A stretch of DNA of 64,000 nt from Ceratobasidium sp. AG-K (taxonomy: Eukaryota; Basidiomycota; Agaricomycetes; Cantharellales; Ceratobasidiaceae). The position numbers and the translations under genes were made by a program. Shown piece by piece: positions 46,302 to 59,688 of the stretch (positions are counted from its first letter, which is position 1; every line of letters starts with the position of its first letter). Below the pieces are notes generated by a model. It was not told where the DNA came from, ran no database searches, and saw only the letters and a list, made by a program, of their open reading frames with translations. The stretch is taken from positions 62,001-126,000 of the forward strand of contig JAWNGF010000014.1 of the NCBI GenBank assembly GCA_037039685.1, read 5' to 3'.

Positions 46302-49018
46302 CTACGCGTATTCCTTCTGACACTGGGAAGGGACCTGGTATCCATCAATGGGGACACTTGTATCCTTCTCCCCAAGATCCTTGAGGTGCTGAGCGTTGCT
46401 TCCCTGTTACCCGTTTGGCTGGTGAGAAGTCATTACATTCCAAAAGGCACACTGCACTCACCAAACCACGATAAGCAAATGCTTTCCAAAGCAAGCACTC
46501 GTTTGCTCCTCCAGTGAGATCCTGATCGGCACTAATAATCCCATCACGTGCGTGGATGAGAGTTGGGTGACATGGTTGGAGTTTCAATCCATTCACGACA
46601 AGCCTGCTCAGATTCGTAAGTCTTTTACTTCAACGCTGATAGGGCTAGGACCAACTGTAGCATGAGTGTGTTGCCCTGATTGGGTACGTAGATCTTCGCC
46701 CCGTTCTCCCGTTTGCGCGTATAATAAAAGCTAGTTTGGTTTGAGGGGAAAAGAGAATCGGCAAAACCATGTTCATCAACAAGCTCATTGAACACGACCC
46801 ATAAGGCTTCGGCCCAAACCTCTCCAATGTCGTACTACGAGCAATATGAGGGGGTAAATTATCGCCAATGAAAAGCTGCACTCACTTGAGTGAAGTTTGA
46901 ATTTTGTATGGCCCCGTATACCAACGGGTTTATCGTAAAATCCTAAAGTTAATTTTATATTAGGGGCGATCGGTTGTGAGGGGGAAGATGATATTATACC
47001 TTGGAGTAGAGGTGCTTTCGTAGACCACTCGGATGGCCGTTAGACCAAGCGCCTATCGGGTAGTTCTGGTACTGGTGTGTACTTCGGACAACAGTGGCAA
47101 TAAAGTCGCTCCAACCTTCACTTAGTCCTTGCGCCTGCCGACTATCCAAACAATCACCGGTGCTTGGCCCGCCAGTGAGACGATATGAGAGTCCGTGGGA
47201 CAATTCGTGAATAAATGCTCCAGCATCGAGTCCTCCATCGCGAACGGGCGACGTCCGGTCCCAGATGGGCATGAAAATATTCATACGCCCACCATCAGGG
47301 TTCTACAGCAAGTCCGACCGATCTTAGTGTTAGGTGGCAGTAGGCGAAATTCGCTCAACATACGAGTGTACTATGCGGACTGTTCCTGTTGGTCCTTGAA
47401 TTTACTTGTGCTTCAATAATTATTGCGTCATCGCCCTTGCCCCCCTTATCGAAGTTGTGTTGTTGAAAGTTGCCGCTAATCTCGTCGAACCCGTACAGGT
47501 AAAATAAGTCATGGAACATGTTGGCGACATAGAAGAGTTGCGTCACGGAGGCATTGATATACTGGGCCGGCTGGATTTTCTCCCAGCCCACTTCCCATGG
47601 GTTTGCGCCGTAAGGAAAATCAAACACAAGCTCTGGTCCGCCATCCGGACGCCATTGTTCCTTCCATCTCCATGCCTTGTCAGGAGCGGGATGGGTAATC
47701 ACCTAGATGGAGGTATTCTGTCAGTCGAACCTAAGGGCGAAGGCCTGGGTTCTTACGTTGTTACCAACAGTGGTAGTAAAGGTCCAAATTGAATTTTCAT
47801 CGAGTTCGGGATGATTCTCTATCGGGTCTTTCGACGCCGGGAGGGAGTGCCAGCCGAGTGGAGAAGCAGTAGAGTAATAAGGCATGATTTCGAGGGTTCG
47901 ATTGCCGCAATCTGGATCGTTGACTCCCCATCTCCAGACACAATACCGTCCACCAACAGACACAGAGGAGCTGGCACCGACCAAGGCAGGACAGCTACTG
48001 GTATTTTTTTTGTCGAGGGTAAGAACTTGTTGTTCAAAAACGCGTCTGTTGAGGGGTCGGCCTTGTTGGATTCGAGCTGCATCAGAAATCCGATCCGCAA
48101 CCGTAATGATTTGCGAGGGAGAATTTGCCGAGACGTACGCTTCATATCGATTTTGTTCGAGCGTGACTTCCAAACGCCATGAGAGGTTGAGGTCGGTGGC
48201 ATTCCCCTCTTCAGCTACTGTCTGGGTGTACACTTTACGCGCTTGAATGGGCTCAGTTGTGCCTGGCACCCCAGAGATGGCCCAACATTCGCCCGTAAAA
48301 GCCTGGCTGAATGAGTATCTGCAAGGCCCTAAACTGGCGCTCGACCAGTCGAGATAGGTGTTGAGAGACACATTCTCAGGGGCGGCGATATATAAAAATG
48401 AGTAGGCAGCAACACGAGGATCATCCGTGGGAGAAGTAGGGGACCCAGGGAAAATCAAGGACGCTTGGCGGGCACGAACGAGAGGCTCTTGGCACGCGAA
48501 GGGGTTCCGTTTGGAAGTGACTTGGTTGCAGTAAGCCTCCTGGCTCCACCCGGCACTGGTTAGGATACTTCTACGCGTGCTCTCGTTATAGAACTAGTCT
48601 GCTATTAGTCGCGGTCAGATTTTATTGCGCAAACACATACTGTGTTTCCAAAACTTAGGACTTTTCCGTCGCGGATGTTGAGGTTGATGATTCCATCGGC
48701 CACTTCGATTCCATTGATAAGCTGTCGAACATAGACATGAGAGACACCCGACAGTTGGTCTGTATATGAGTCGCCCCGAATATAAAAGTTGGGATTGTCG
48801 CCTAGCACATGCTCCTTGAGAAATAAGTGGGCAACATCGTGCGGATGAGCATCAACTCGGACATCTCCGGATATAGGGGGTGGATGGATGTTGAACTGAG
48901 AATTAGGATGCGGCTGTCGGAACGATAAAGATTTGCGTCGATACTCGTGAGCTTGAGCGAGTGGGAGGATTAATAGCGCCAAAGAGGATAACTTAGAGAC
49001 ATGCAGGAGAACCGCCAT
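46302..49018 (-). CDS. Secreted fungalysin-type metallopeptidase (M36)
   Basis: Minus-strand gene from ATG 49018 to TAG 46304-46302, multiple short-intron exons. It opens with a signal peptide ([20 protein letters not shown], then AQA). The FTP/propeptide region contains [20 protein letters not shown] and [18 protein letters not shown]. The catalytic region has [20 protein letters not shown], the zinc motif HELSH in [17 protein letters not shown] and the downstream ligand context [10 protein letters not shown]. The C-terminus ends in [13 protein letters not shown] and, after the last intron, [20 protein letters not shown] and a final Cys. Fungalysins are extracellular zinc endopeptidases, often linked to nutrition or host attack (family knowledge). 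The ORF around 49080 could extend the N-terminus, but ATG 49018 places the signal peptide first. All catalytic residues I can check are present. Confidence 0.9.
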
Positions 49019-49156
49019 GGTCGAAACTGAGCAAAGGGCAGCCAACCCACTCAGCGCTTGAGGTCTATGCCTAACTGTCAATCCCCAAAAGGAAGATGTG
49101 TCGAATTGCCGACCCGGTTATGAGACGCGCCGAACTCTGCTGGGTCAAGTCAGGGC

Positions 49157-49401
49157 TCTAAGCAAAAAGGTGACCCTGTTACAGTCGGATCGTGCAAAGA
49201 CATGGCGAGACCATACATCATTGCCTGGCAGCAACGTTCCATCAGTGGGGCGTTATTCTCAACGAATAGCGTAGTGCGGTGGAGAAACCTACGACGAGTC
49301 CTGACGGATCCAGATTCTTCCGGTCCCAAGCTGTGGCTGTGTCGTTTGCATCTGGGTTGTCGACCACGTTCCAAACTGTAATTTCGTACCACCGCCATCT
49401 A
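49157..49401 (-). pseudogene. Short frameshifted fragment of an unknown beta-rich protein
   Basis: On the minus strand one frame reads WYEITVWNVVDNPDANDTAT and then GLVVGFSTALRYSLRITP. A one-base shift near 49243 continues with DGTLLPGNDVWSRHVFARSD and ends VTFLLRALT-stop. The two pieces read as one protein C-terminus broken by a frameshift. No 5' exons were found. Family unknown. Confidence 0.4.
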
Positions 49402-50714
49402 GATTATCTACTTTTGCCACGCTTATGACGACCAAAGAAGCTCCAGGATTATCTTGTCGATTTACAAGAACTCATGTCATAAGGCCTGCTAGAAGACTTG
49501 TCACAAACTCTACTCTCGGGCTGGGGGCGTTTATGCATGTATACACCAAACAAGCAACCAACTGATAAACTTCAGGTGCATATGAAAATCTTGCGTTATA
49601 AATGATAGTTCGCGGCTGAAGTCGTGCCTTCCTATTTGCGACTTGCTTGCCCCGGCTACACTCACCCAAAAAGGAAATGTATACGTGACCCTAGTCATAC
49701 TCACGTGTACTCTATGTAAGACCTTTAATAATAAGTCAATTTTCAGATGGCTCTAACTACGCAGATACAAGGCATTCAACCTGAGTGACTGTTTATTTTA
49801 TTCTACTAGTTTGTCCATTACAACTGTCTTCAAATTCCTGCACCAAGAGTTACGCACTACCTAAGAGTCTCGGGGTATTTTTTGATTATTTTAACGACCA
49901 GATCTCCGCAGGAAATCTTGAAATTGTGTCCAGCCGGTGAAAACTCAAAAACGTAGTGCACAGCCGCTTCAACAGTGTTTTGACTACGCAACGCTGAAAC
50001 CCAATCGAAATGCATCGGAATTTTCCATGCAGGAACGAATTAAATAGCACACAGGTTACACTAGTCGACCTACAACACTCGGGCACTCAGTCACCGTCGC
50101 GGCGTGCACACGCTGACTTGGGTCATGTGTGCATTAATTTTTTTGGGGGGTCGGTGTATATTCTGACTGGTTAAGCCCAGCAGGAGTTTGATACCGCTTG
50201 TAATTACGAGCCTTCATAGGATTTCTTATTTATTTAATTTTTATCTGGGCGAGGCCATATATAACCTTTTATCCGTTGCTAACGCATGGGTAATCGCACT
50301 AACACCCCCCAAGACCTTGATAGGGCCCTGGCCCTGGTTCATTCTCTCAATTGTGCACTCTTCGTACACATCGAGTCGTGCTGGTGGCGCGGCCTCAGGA
50401 AGAGAAACCCAAAGCAGGGTTAAATTTTGTAGAATGAAAGTACTGGCGCGCAAACAGAAAGGCTTAGCCAAATGCTGATAGTGAGTGTTTGAAAGTTTCG
50501 CTTGTGATCAAGTAACAATGGAGCTCCTAACTCTAAGGCTCATAAGCCATTGAATGATGGACAGCCACACGACCGAATTTGTCACTGAGAGGATCAAGAT
50601 TCGTTATATAATACTCCGTTAAAGATCACAATGCATATCGAGAGCAACTATAGCCCATTTTAGCAGATCTGACACCGGCCACTGGCACAAAAAACATTTA
50701 TTTCCATTCCGCCG
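49402..50714. other. Intergenic, no gene seen
   Basis: AT-rich 1.3 kb between the relic and the 3' end of the BEACH gene. Frames are short on both strands and show no domain. Confidence 0.4.
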
Positions 50715-53700
50715 TTAGTCCGGTAGGGTCCATGAGTAGACACGACCTGCTTCGTCCCCATGAAACAACGATTCCCTGAATAACTTGTCAGATGTCGCAC
50801 ATTTGGATACCGAAACACTCGCCCTACGAATTTGAGCGCTGTGACCCGAGGCATTCGAGTTGCGAGGCTCATTCCATCGGTTTGCAAACTCAACGTTCTC
50901 AGAGGAATAAACTCCCAAGTCGGGATCCCCGCGCCAGGCGTGTTGTGATTTCGTGCTCGATTGACGTCTCCGTTTCCACAAGATTTGGGTTTCCAAGTTC
51001 GAAGCACAATTTCGCTGCCCACAGCCGTGGCAAGGACACCCATCGGGGAGTACTCGCGCTCGTGGAATGCCAACGACATAATCGGCTGTGCCACTTCCAG
51101 TTCGGCGATGAAATGCCCATTGAGAGTGTGCAACTTGAGAGAGGTAGCCGAACATGTTGCAATATTTCCCTTGCATCATAATTTAGCGGAATATGCCGTG
51201 AGATTGATGTACATGCTTACTGTTGATTCCATAATTGCGCACAACAAAACGGAGGTCGCGTGGTGAACGCTCCACACATGGATTCCACGCTTCAAGTCCC
51301 AAATCGAGGCAACGCCGTTGTGGTGCTTGTCCATGTCGTCACTAGAACCGCTGACCACGATCGACCAAGCCTTTGAGGCAGCAACACATGAAATGCTTTG
51401 GGTATGCGCTTGCATTTGACGGGTGCAGTCCAGTCGAACACCCTGACTTGGTCTATGTATGCGCCATAAGTTTACTGATCCATCAGTGGATCCTGTCAAA
51501 AAGGTCGTCGCATCGACAAAGATCGCGCATATAGGGCCATATGACTCCGCAATGTATTGTAACTATCAACGGAGAATTGGTAAGCATGATAACGTAATCC
51601 CTAAGAAAGAATTCGCCTACTCTCGAATCGGAATACAATCTTAGTGAGCGGTCATTGAATCCCCACTCGAGACGTTCATGGGGGACATCTGGGTTATTCA
51701 ATTGATGGGTTCCACACGGTATGATCCTATCGGCGATATTGTCAACAATGAGTTGGGCGACTGGACCATCAATAACTTCATAAAGTATGAGCGAGGAAGG
51801 ACTAAACCATCAAGGGAGTCCTTACCGTGAACGGGTCGGAAGGTATGGCATAGCAAATCGTAACTTTCTTCAATACCATATATAGTCCCTAAAGGCAAGG
51901 TTTTTACCCCTTCCATCATTCGAGGTGGGTGCGGGCTGGTGAATAACTTTCGAGGGGTTTGTCCGACTAATTAAGTGTCAGATCGATGCAATTTGAGGCC
52001 CAAAGACACTCACAATTGTGTATAATACCGACAGTTGCATCTCGTTCCATAGGATCAGTGATGGAGTCGAGATCTACAACATCGTATTAGCAGTCACTAA
52101 CCTCAAAAACAAACACCGTACCAATGGTCCCCTCATAGCTCAGTGGGTGAAACACATTAAACGATTCGGGCTATGCGTGGTCATATAGCATGCGTTGTCA
52201 AGTAAAGATGAGTTGGGCTTACATCTCGTTGCTTGTGGCCCTAAGAGATTTATGAGTCTTTAGTTCGACCAAAACCAAACCTGCCAACTTACCCAAATCA
52301 AATCAATCCAGGAAGGCAGCCCCCGGCTAACCAATTCGCTTTCCAAGGCCTAGGTGCACGTTAGAATACGACTTGGGTGACGATGTGATATACAAACCTG
52401 GCGATGCAGCTGAATAAACAAGTAGCTACAAAAATATTAGAACCAAAAAGCACTCGATTGGCTCTACTGACGGGTCGTCATTGCACCATGGAGGGAGCTT
52501 CACGTTATCAACTCGCTCTCCGCTACCCTGTATGCCCATATCCAAGTTGGCCCTATTATCCAAGAATTCATGACAAGTGAACATTTCGGGAATAAGTTCC
52601 CGTACGTCGCCTCGCGTATCTTCGGATGCCGACTCCCAAGCTCGTTGTATGCTGTGAAACAGGCGATCAGGGAGGTCCCAGCTCCCCCTTGAAGTCGTCG
52701 GAAATGGTGGGTATAAGGTGCGAGTCGGATCAAGAAATGGCAAACGATCATTGATGAAGAGAAATGAGTTCTAAGGGGGCGATTAGAGCCAGGTGCATCT
52801 AAAAGTTTCGTAAACGAACCCATAGTTGAACGCTTCCTCCTCAATGGACTGCAAACTCGAGTACCTGGTCGAGGCAGCTTCTCTCCTAGCCGGACTGAGT
52901 GCCCCCATCGGTTTGGATAAACTATTGTGTCCCAAAGTCAGAAAGAATCGTGAAACACAGAATAATACCCACACTCGGAAGCTTTCAGGCGAGTTGAGAT
53001 CCAGAGTCTCGGACGTATAATCGCTGAGGACCCAAGGCTATAAATACCGTGAATACCAGGGATCATTCTGACACAGCAGACGTACAAACACAGGGTATTG
53101 CGTCAAGTCGTTGCAGGTTCGTCCCGACGCCTGGTTTAATATGCTTAAGTAAGCAAACTGAGGGCAGGATGTCATTAGCAGGCCGCGTAGATCCAGACGA
53201 ACTACGTACGTTGCTGATTTCCCGAGCCTGCCATCTACGAGTTGCCGTGGAGACTTCATCTCGGCTCTGAAATGCAAGGCTAACCCGAGCGCTGACTCGG
53301 TTTATCAACGGCGAGCGGAATCCTCCAGGTGAGATAGACTCGAGGTTGCTCCGGGCTTGCACAAATGCGATCTTGTTCAGTATTTGCTGTCTTGCGTCCG
53401 GGGTAGAGCATACAATAAGCACAGTACGGTTATCCTTAAAGTAGAACTCGAGCCTAAATTTGAGTCAGTGGTCTGGATAATTTTATGTAAGTCACGGACG
53501 AACCCAACATCCTGGAATGTGATTAATAATCTGGGACCGGGGATTCAAGAAAAAACCTACCCGGAACAAGAATGTTCGTTTTGACTGGGCCGCAAGTTGC
53601 CCGTACGACCTGCGGTACTCGGTCAGATTCATCAAAATTGTGTTGGAAATTACTCGCCATTTTTGGGTTAACCGGCTGCTATCCAGTTCAAGCGCCACAC

Positions 53701-56700
53701 CTGGGATCAAGAACGCGTCTTTTGGCGCCTCGATGGCCGCGACCACATCGCCCTGTGAGTTTTGATATAGACCATCGACTAGATACAAATGTGTTTTGCC
53801 CATGATGATTAGGCCAGCTACAACTCGGCGTTAGCACTGAAGTAGCCCAGGCACTCTGAGCACTCACGCCACGCATCGACTCCCAGAATGCGAGCAACGT
53901 TCTGAACTTCCTCGACAACATCCCCTGGTGCGAGTTCGTGCCGAATATGTCTCAGTTTGTCGTCATTATCGAAGCCATCCAACTCTGCTCGGTGTCAGCA
54001 GTTGTTGGCTCAAAACAAGTCCATCATTTCGCCTACCTTCTTGGGAAGTCGCGGAGATTTCGTACGATTCAGCCCAGGGCGGGACTTCGATATGAACGAC
54101 TGATGACGCATCATCCTCGGTCTCGCGTACTTCTCGAGAGAAATAGGGTAAATCGTCATCAACTTCACGACCGAGCCTTCCATGTTCCATCTGGAGCTTT
54201 TTGCTACTCAATCGTCAGCAAAACTAACCAACGCCAGAGAGGACGCGACGAACCGCACGCGGAATGGTCCCTCAGTGTCGTCTAGCTGCCATTTAATGTC
54301 TCTCTTGGACCCAGGAAACAAGTCAGCATCCCCTTCAATTCGACGTTGCCATTCTTGCAGATTTGAAATCTGTCGACGAGCCTCGCGTCTATCACAGTAA
54401 TTAGACGGTTTGAAACGCCGACCTAGAATAAAGTTGTCCAACCTGTCCTGGATCATCTTCCTTAAACGTTGTCGTTCCGACCCTGCCGTGCTCTTGCGCC
54501 ACGCCGCGAGTCTGATCATAGTCTTGACATACGTTGGTTCTCCTCCGCCAATGATGTTAAGGGACATCCGCGCTGACTGCCTACGGCTCAAGTTGACACT
54601 CCGGGCTCCAGCTGATAAGTCACGTAACTGCGGAGAATTCGTTAGACATACATGGTGCGTGAAAAGTGAATGGTATACCTCTTGCCGCTGTGCCGCATCC
54701 ACCACCGAGTTTTCCTCCAGCAGTCGAGCAAGTTGCCTCAATTTTTCCTCCAGTCGAGCGCCGGAGCCCTCCCCCTCCCCTGCTTCTTCTCGACGCAGCT
54801 TCAAGTAGTCCCGGTAGAGATCCACAAAAATAGCCATAGACGCCTTCGTCTTGAACAGTAGTCTGAATGTTGGAACGCTCCCGTATAATTCAATCATCTC
54901 TCCAACGAGGACATCCATCACCGCGTCGGATTGGCCACCCGCTTCTCGTTGCAATCCCCGTTGAAGTGCAGTTAAAATCGTAGGGAAAACAACGGGATTA
55001 ACCACTTGTCCCTCGGTTGGACTAGGAGTTTTGCCGATTCGACCAAAAAGTAGATCAAAAGCTGCAACATGGACACTTGGATCCCACGCGCTTGGAACTA
55101 TACATCTAATCACCGTCCATCCATGTGCGAGCTCGAACTTGCGCGCGAAACTGGGTGATGTGTTCATTAAAAGACCAAGGAGGGTAACCATATGAGCGGT
55201 CACCACTGGAGTAGGATGTTCGCCCAGCAATAATAGTAAGATTCGAGACGCGGGCAGGGCGGCGCTAAACCGTTGCAAGTGATTCGGGGAGTGAAGAATG
55301 GTGATAAGTGCATCGAGAACGAGTTCAGCTCGTTGAGCGGTAACAGTCTTGTCGCCCTGGACCGGAAGGCTCGAAATCGTGCTTGTGGGGGTGACCTGAG
55401 CGCCAGTACCGTCCTTTGGTCCGTGCAAATTGGCCGCAAGGTACGCTACAATCGCTTTGATGCTTTCCGGGCTCCAGATAGCCTGCGCCACGACTCTCAG
55501 GGCTCCAACCAACCGGGCTTCCATCTCGTCCCTGAAAATACCCAGCTGGACAGCTAATAAGAGCTTTTTAAGAATCGGGACTTTGGAGAGTTTGGATTTA
55601 ACGGTGAAGCGAGCAAATTTGCTCGTCGAGAGCAGAGTCGAAAAGTGGTCGAAATACACGGCTTGGACCGAATGGTCGGTCCTCGCCCAGAGGTCTATAT
55701 CGAGAGCAATTGCCCGATACGATTGAGGGTAGGTAATAACCGATTTACTAGATCGGCGGATGAGCAGCCATGCATACCCACAATAAAGAACACACCTTGG
55801 AGTCTTCAAGTCAATTCCTAAAAACTCGAGCAACGAGTTAAGGATATCGGTCGAAACTATTCCAGCTTTCTCGTAGAGCAGGTGGGCAAGAACTTCATAC
55901 CCAGCTATTTGCGGGCTGTTCATTATCGCTGCTATAACTTTCGAAGGAATACACGTACATAAGCTTTCCATATCCTCCAATACCCTCCAATTCGTTCGAA
56001 CTGCGTTTAAAAGCACACATACAGCCTCATGGAGCGTTTCCGAAGTCTATTTGAAGTTAGTAAAGCTCGGCGAGCCTAAAAGAAAACTCACCTCAGCTCG
56101 TTGAACAAAACCCAATCCAACAGCCGCTCCTCCAACTCTTCTCAGCGCTTCATCAGTGCCAACAACTGCGTATCGCTCCACGTCACCCCTCACACTGGCC
56201 CATGCCCCATCTCTCTGCTCCTTCTCGGCGACAGAGTTCAATACTCTCCTCTCCCCCAGCTGGATCCGATCCTCTTCCTCTTCCTCATCAGGTAATTGTG
56301 AGAGTGATGGCCCGTCGACCCATCCCATGGGGGTCAACGCACACACAACAGATTCGCCCAGCCCAACTTCGAGTGCGGAGGCAAGATCTGCGGCGTTGGG
56401 CGACCCAAAGAGGTAGACGTTCAGCGCGGTCGCGGCCTCGTAGGTCAAATAGCGCCCTAGACCAGTTCGCAGTGTTCCTTCATATCGAGGTCCGAGATGG
56501 TGCACGAGCCGAATGACCGCGGGGGAAAGCGGGACTGTGAGGACGTGCGCCGAGGAAATATATAATTGTTGGGGAGGTGGAGTTGAGGGCAGGAGGGAGG
56601 ATTGAGAGGTGTAGGAAGAGAAGGAGCGAGTATGGTGAGGTGTGGGTCTAGCTGTTGGTAGAGGATGGCTGTGAGAATCAGAGTGAGAGTGGAAGTTGAT

Positions 56701-58291
56701 AGGAGAAGAGCCGTAGTATATATGTGTTTGGGAGAGGCGGGGGCAGGCGAGGGTGACCGAATCGGTCAAGTGTCCATCGATATACATTTCTGAGACAAAA
56801 TATTAGAATATCAACGCGCGATGAGGTATTGAAAAAAAGTACTTAGTCCGACTTCTCCTGGAGTCCAAGTAAGTCCAAGATGTGTCCACCTCCCGCGTTG
56901 GATCATTGAACCGGGCAGAGATACGGCGCTTTCGTCAGAAACCTTTCGATTGGGATGTATCGCTAGTCCTCCATCCGGTTTTAGGAGAAGGGTCAAGATA
57001 TTATGTTGGCCTCGCAAGTCTGGCGAGAGAATGCCCACGAGCTGGATGGTTGAAGGCGAGCGGTGTTCGACATATATCCAGATCTACAGAAAAAATAAGC
57101 ACGTTGAATCAGATTGCAATGCAAGGCTCACAAGTAGACATAATCCCTTTCCTCGCAAGTTAATGCCTCTTGCGTCCAGGCCAGCCCCTTCTCCCCGAAG
57201 GGCTAAAAAGCTGGGCCACCTAGCAAGCGGATTCCCCTTGAGTAAGGTCAAAGCTTTTAGACCAATACCACCTCCACTCGAGGTTCTTTTGAATAAATGC
57301 TTCAAGTCGGATAAGGGTGCACCGACGTCGATCACCCGTCGCAACAGTTTTTGCAAGGCATGAGATTCAGAAGCGGGGATCTCTTTTGGAGCTGGCGCAT
57401 CCTTGGCGGGCAGCGAGTATAACCTGTCCCATACGAGCCGCACAACACCAGACGCGGCCATTCCGGCACGGTTCGCGTAGCTTGCAGCCGCGAGCCTTTC
57501 AAAGAGCCTCACGACAGAGTAAGAGTAAGTATTGTTCTCAAGGGCCCATGTTAGGCGAAGGAGGATAGGGATGGCCAACGGGTGGGTAATTCGCGCCGAG
57601 GGTGTTTCTAGTTGAGTGATGTAGTCGTCTATAGTGGAAACGGTGGCGTCGGGGTCCTCCTCAATCGTCGTCAAAAACGCGAAAAGCGATGGCAGTTGGA
57701 AAGTAAAGGCTGCAAGTGAGGAAAGGACCGCGGCTTGTGTGCCTGCCTCTGGTCGGTTGAGATAGTCGGAAACTGCACTTTCGAGGGCATCATATCCTAC
57801 ACTTCGCTGTCCACGAATAAGTCACAATACGATATGATCGAAATGAAACATACCTTGAAGTGACTCAGGTTCATCGGATGGTCGATCATAGCAGCGGAGA
57901 ACACCTGGATTGCCTTATCAAACGCGATAGCAGGCTTTTCCTCCACCGAAAACGCGCTGGTGGACATGACACTCATCAAGACGAGGAATCCATCCATTTC
58001 TCGAAATACATCTTTCGTGGCAGAATCCACCTGCATGAGACGCGTAGCTTCTCCCAAAAGCTATTATATTTAAGACGATATCGTACAAAAAGTGTAACCC
58101 TGACTCACATCCATCCGAGCGCTCTCATCCTCCACCGCGGTTATGGACTGGACCACCATTCGCATAGTTTCCACTCGAGCATCGCGTTCAAAGTCCTCCG
58201 GGGACTCTGGTACAGCTTCTGGTTGCTCATTCCGCAAAGATACTACTTCTTCAAACCGAGTCTTTAACGGGGTCAAAAGACTCTTGAGCAT
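50715..58291 (-). CDS. BEACH-WD40 protein (beige/neurobeachin family)
   Basis: A 7.6-kb, many-exon minus-strand gene from ATG 58291 ([20 protein letters not shown]) to the stop at 50715 (SWTLPD). Armadillo-like helices come first (about 58.2-57.1 kb). Next is a ConA-like lectin segment ([17 protein letters not shown], then [17 protein letters not shown], about 56.7-56.9 kb). The DUF4704-type middle follows (about 56.0-54.2 kb). The PH-like domain ([20 protein letters not shown]) leads into BEACH ([20 protein letters not shown] with [47 protein letters not shown]). WD40 repeats follow ([29 protein letters not shown]). The last intron is GC-AG (50822-50776), since only it yields the conserved ending [20 protein letters not shown]. 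Such proteins act in vesicle traffic and membrane remodelling. The Tyr usual in AGRTYNDL is Cys here. Some inner splice sites were not resolved one by one. Confidence 0.92.
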
Positions 58292-58333
58292 GGTCAAGAT
58301 CGGGCGGTTCGGTCATTGGAAACGGTCACGTGA

Positions 58334-58474
58334 CTGTCACCTTCCCGCCTGCTTTTCCTGTTTGGTCTCCTCTTCTCGTGTTTCTTTCTCGGCCTGCCTT
58401 TGTCTGAGCGGTTTGACCTCGCGTTCATGTAGCTCGTTAAATATGTATTCAAAAAAAAAAAAAAAAAAAAAAAA
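58334..58474 (+). mobile_element. Poly(A)-tailed retroposed insert upstream of the BEACH gene
   Basis: About 117 bases of unique sequence end in 24 consecutive A (58451-58474). They are flanked by the 13-mer AACGGTCACGTGA at 58321-58333 and again at 58473-58485 (two A shared with the tail). A tailed insert between long direct repeats is the hallmark of LINE-mediated retroposition of an RNA (a SINE or a transcript end). No clear Pol III A/B boxes, so the source RNA is unknown. It begins only 43 bases upstream of the BEACH ATG. Confidence 0.8.
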
Positions 58475-58485
58475 CGGTCACGTGA

Positions 58486-59022
58486 AACAATAAAGTGTGA
58501 TGCCACGTGAAGGACTCACACAATTTATCTTGTCAGGAGCCTACGACGTTGCCTCCTTAGACCCATCCTAAATTATCATCATCCCGCTTACCATATACTG
58601 CCTGTGTACTACTATTCGGACTCGAAGTTGCGTTCATTCCAAATGTTAAACCCGCATGACCAGATACCCTCGGATCTTGAGGCTTCGGTTACATAGAGCA
58701 GCAGATTGAGTGCGCTCGCAAGCCGAACAACGCTGAATTTGGCGAAGCTGTGCCCACAAACCCTCGTAAAGAATACATTTTAGCTCGAGGGTTGTCAGGA
58801 ACGGCTGGTCTATTTACGGTTACTCGGTTGATCGTAATTCAGAAGGCGACCTGATCCGTGTTATCGTGCCACTTCCGTGCCCCTATGACCCTCGAACGCT
58901 ATTCGGGGTGATGTCACGGCAGGATGGGGGGCTGGTCTCCGTGGCTCCTCCGTCTCGGCGTTTGAGCATTAACACACTACTTAAAGCTCCCTCGCCTTAG
59001 TTAGATTCCCGCCCCCTTCATT
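58486..59022. other. Divergent promoter region, BEACH and mycocypin-like genes
   Basis: No coding sequence supported. Contains the right copy of the insert's target duplication at its left end and the leader of the inhibitor gene at its right end. Confidence 0.4.
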
Positions 59023-59688
59023 ATGTCTCTTGCCGACGGAATCTACGATATTGTCAACCTCAGTCCGTTACCTCGCTGCGCCGGAGCTCCTCCGGGATCA
59101 GTGGCACTCGGAACCCCACTAATGGCTGTATCCCCGCCGCTCATGGTACGTACAAGATATTTATTACTCTGGGATTAACTTTGGTTTACCCGATTGCATG
59201 TAGCTCCCAATCGAGGTCAAGCGCGTTGGGAACGACACGTACCGATTCAAGCTTCAAGCGCAAACCGACATTTCGCTGGGATACTCTGAGCAAACACGTA
59301 AAGACGTACGTGTATCGTTGTTCCACCTCAGGACTTATCTGACTGTTAGCGCGCAGTATTATGACTTTGTCAAACTCGCGCGATCATCTGAGCATACCGT
59401 ATGGGCGGTTGACCAGCTGGAAGGCAGCGGGCGGGGACACTTTAGGTGCGCTTATAACCCTATGTAGCTTGGGGTAAGTACTCATGGGCAGCAGAATTCA
59501 TATACCGAATTCGAACCGGTATTGGACTCTTCCCGGGGGAGCAGCCGGTCTGGCTCCAGTAAGTTTGCGCTAGCATAGCAACTAGAGTCACAGTTCCCCA
59601 TCATTGACCCCTTACTATCTAGATCCTATTATCCGAGCTAGAGGAATCACCTCGGCAGGAATGGGTTTTTCAGCCATTAGCCACATAA
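59023..59688 (+). CDS. Mycocypin-like (clitocypin/macrocypin type) protease inhibitor
   Basis: Exons 59023-59145, 59204-59305, 59357-59445, 59495-59558 and 59623-59688 give 147 aa. All four introns are short GT-AG and in frame. The start MSLADGIYDIVNLSP, the single-domain length and the spacing of strands ending in YWTLPGG and RQEWVFQPL match the beta-trefoil peptidase inhibitor I66 pattern that is common in basidiomycetes. Mycocypins inhibit papain-like cysteine proteases and some also trypsin or legumain (established). Their role is regulatory or defensive. No signal peptide is seen, consistent with cytosolic mycocypins. The family call rests on pattern and length; inhibitory loop residues were not checked. 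It has its own promoter region, shared divergently with the BEACH gene. Confidence 0.75.
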
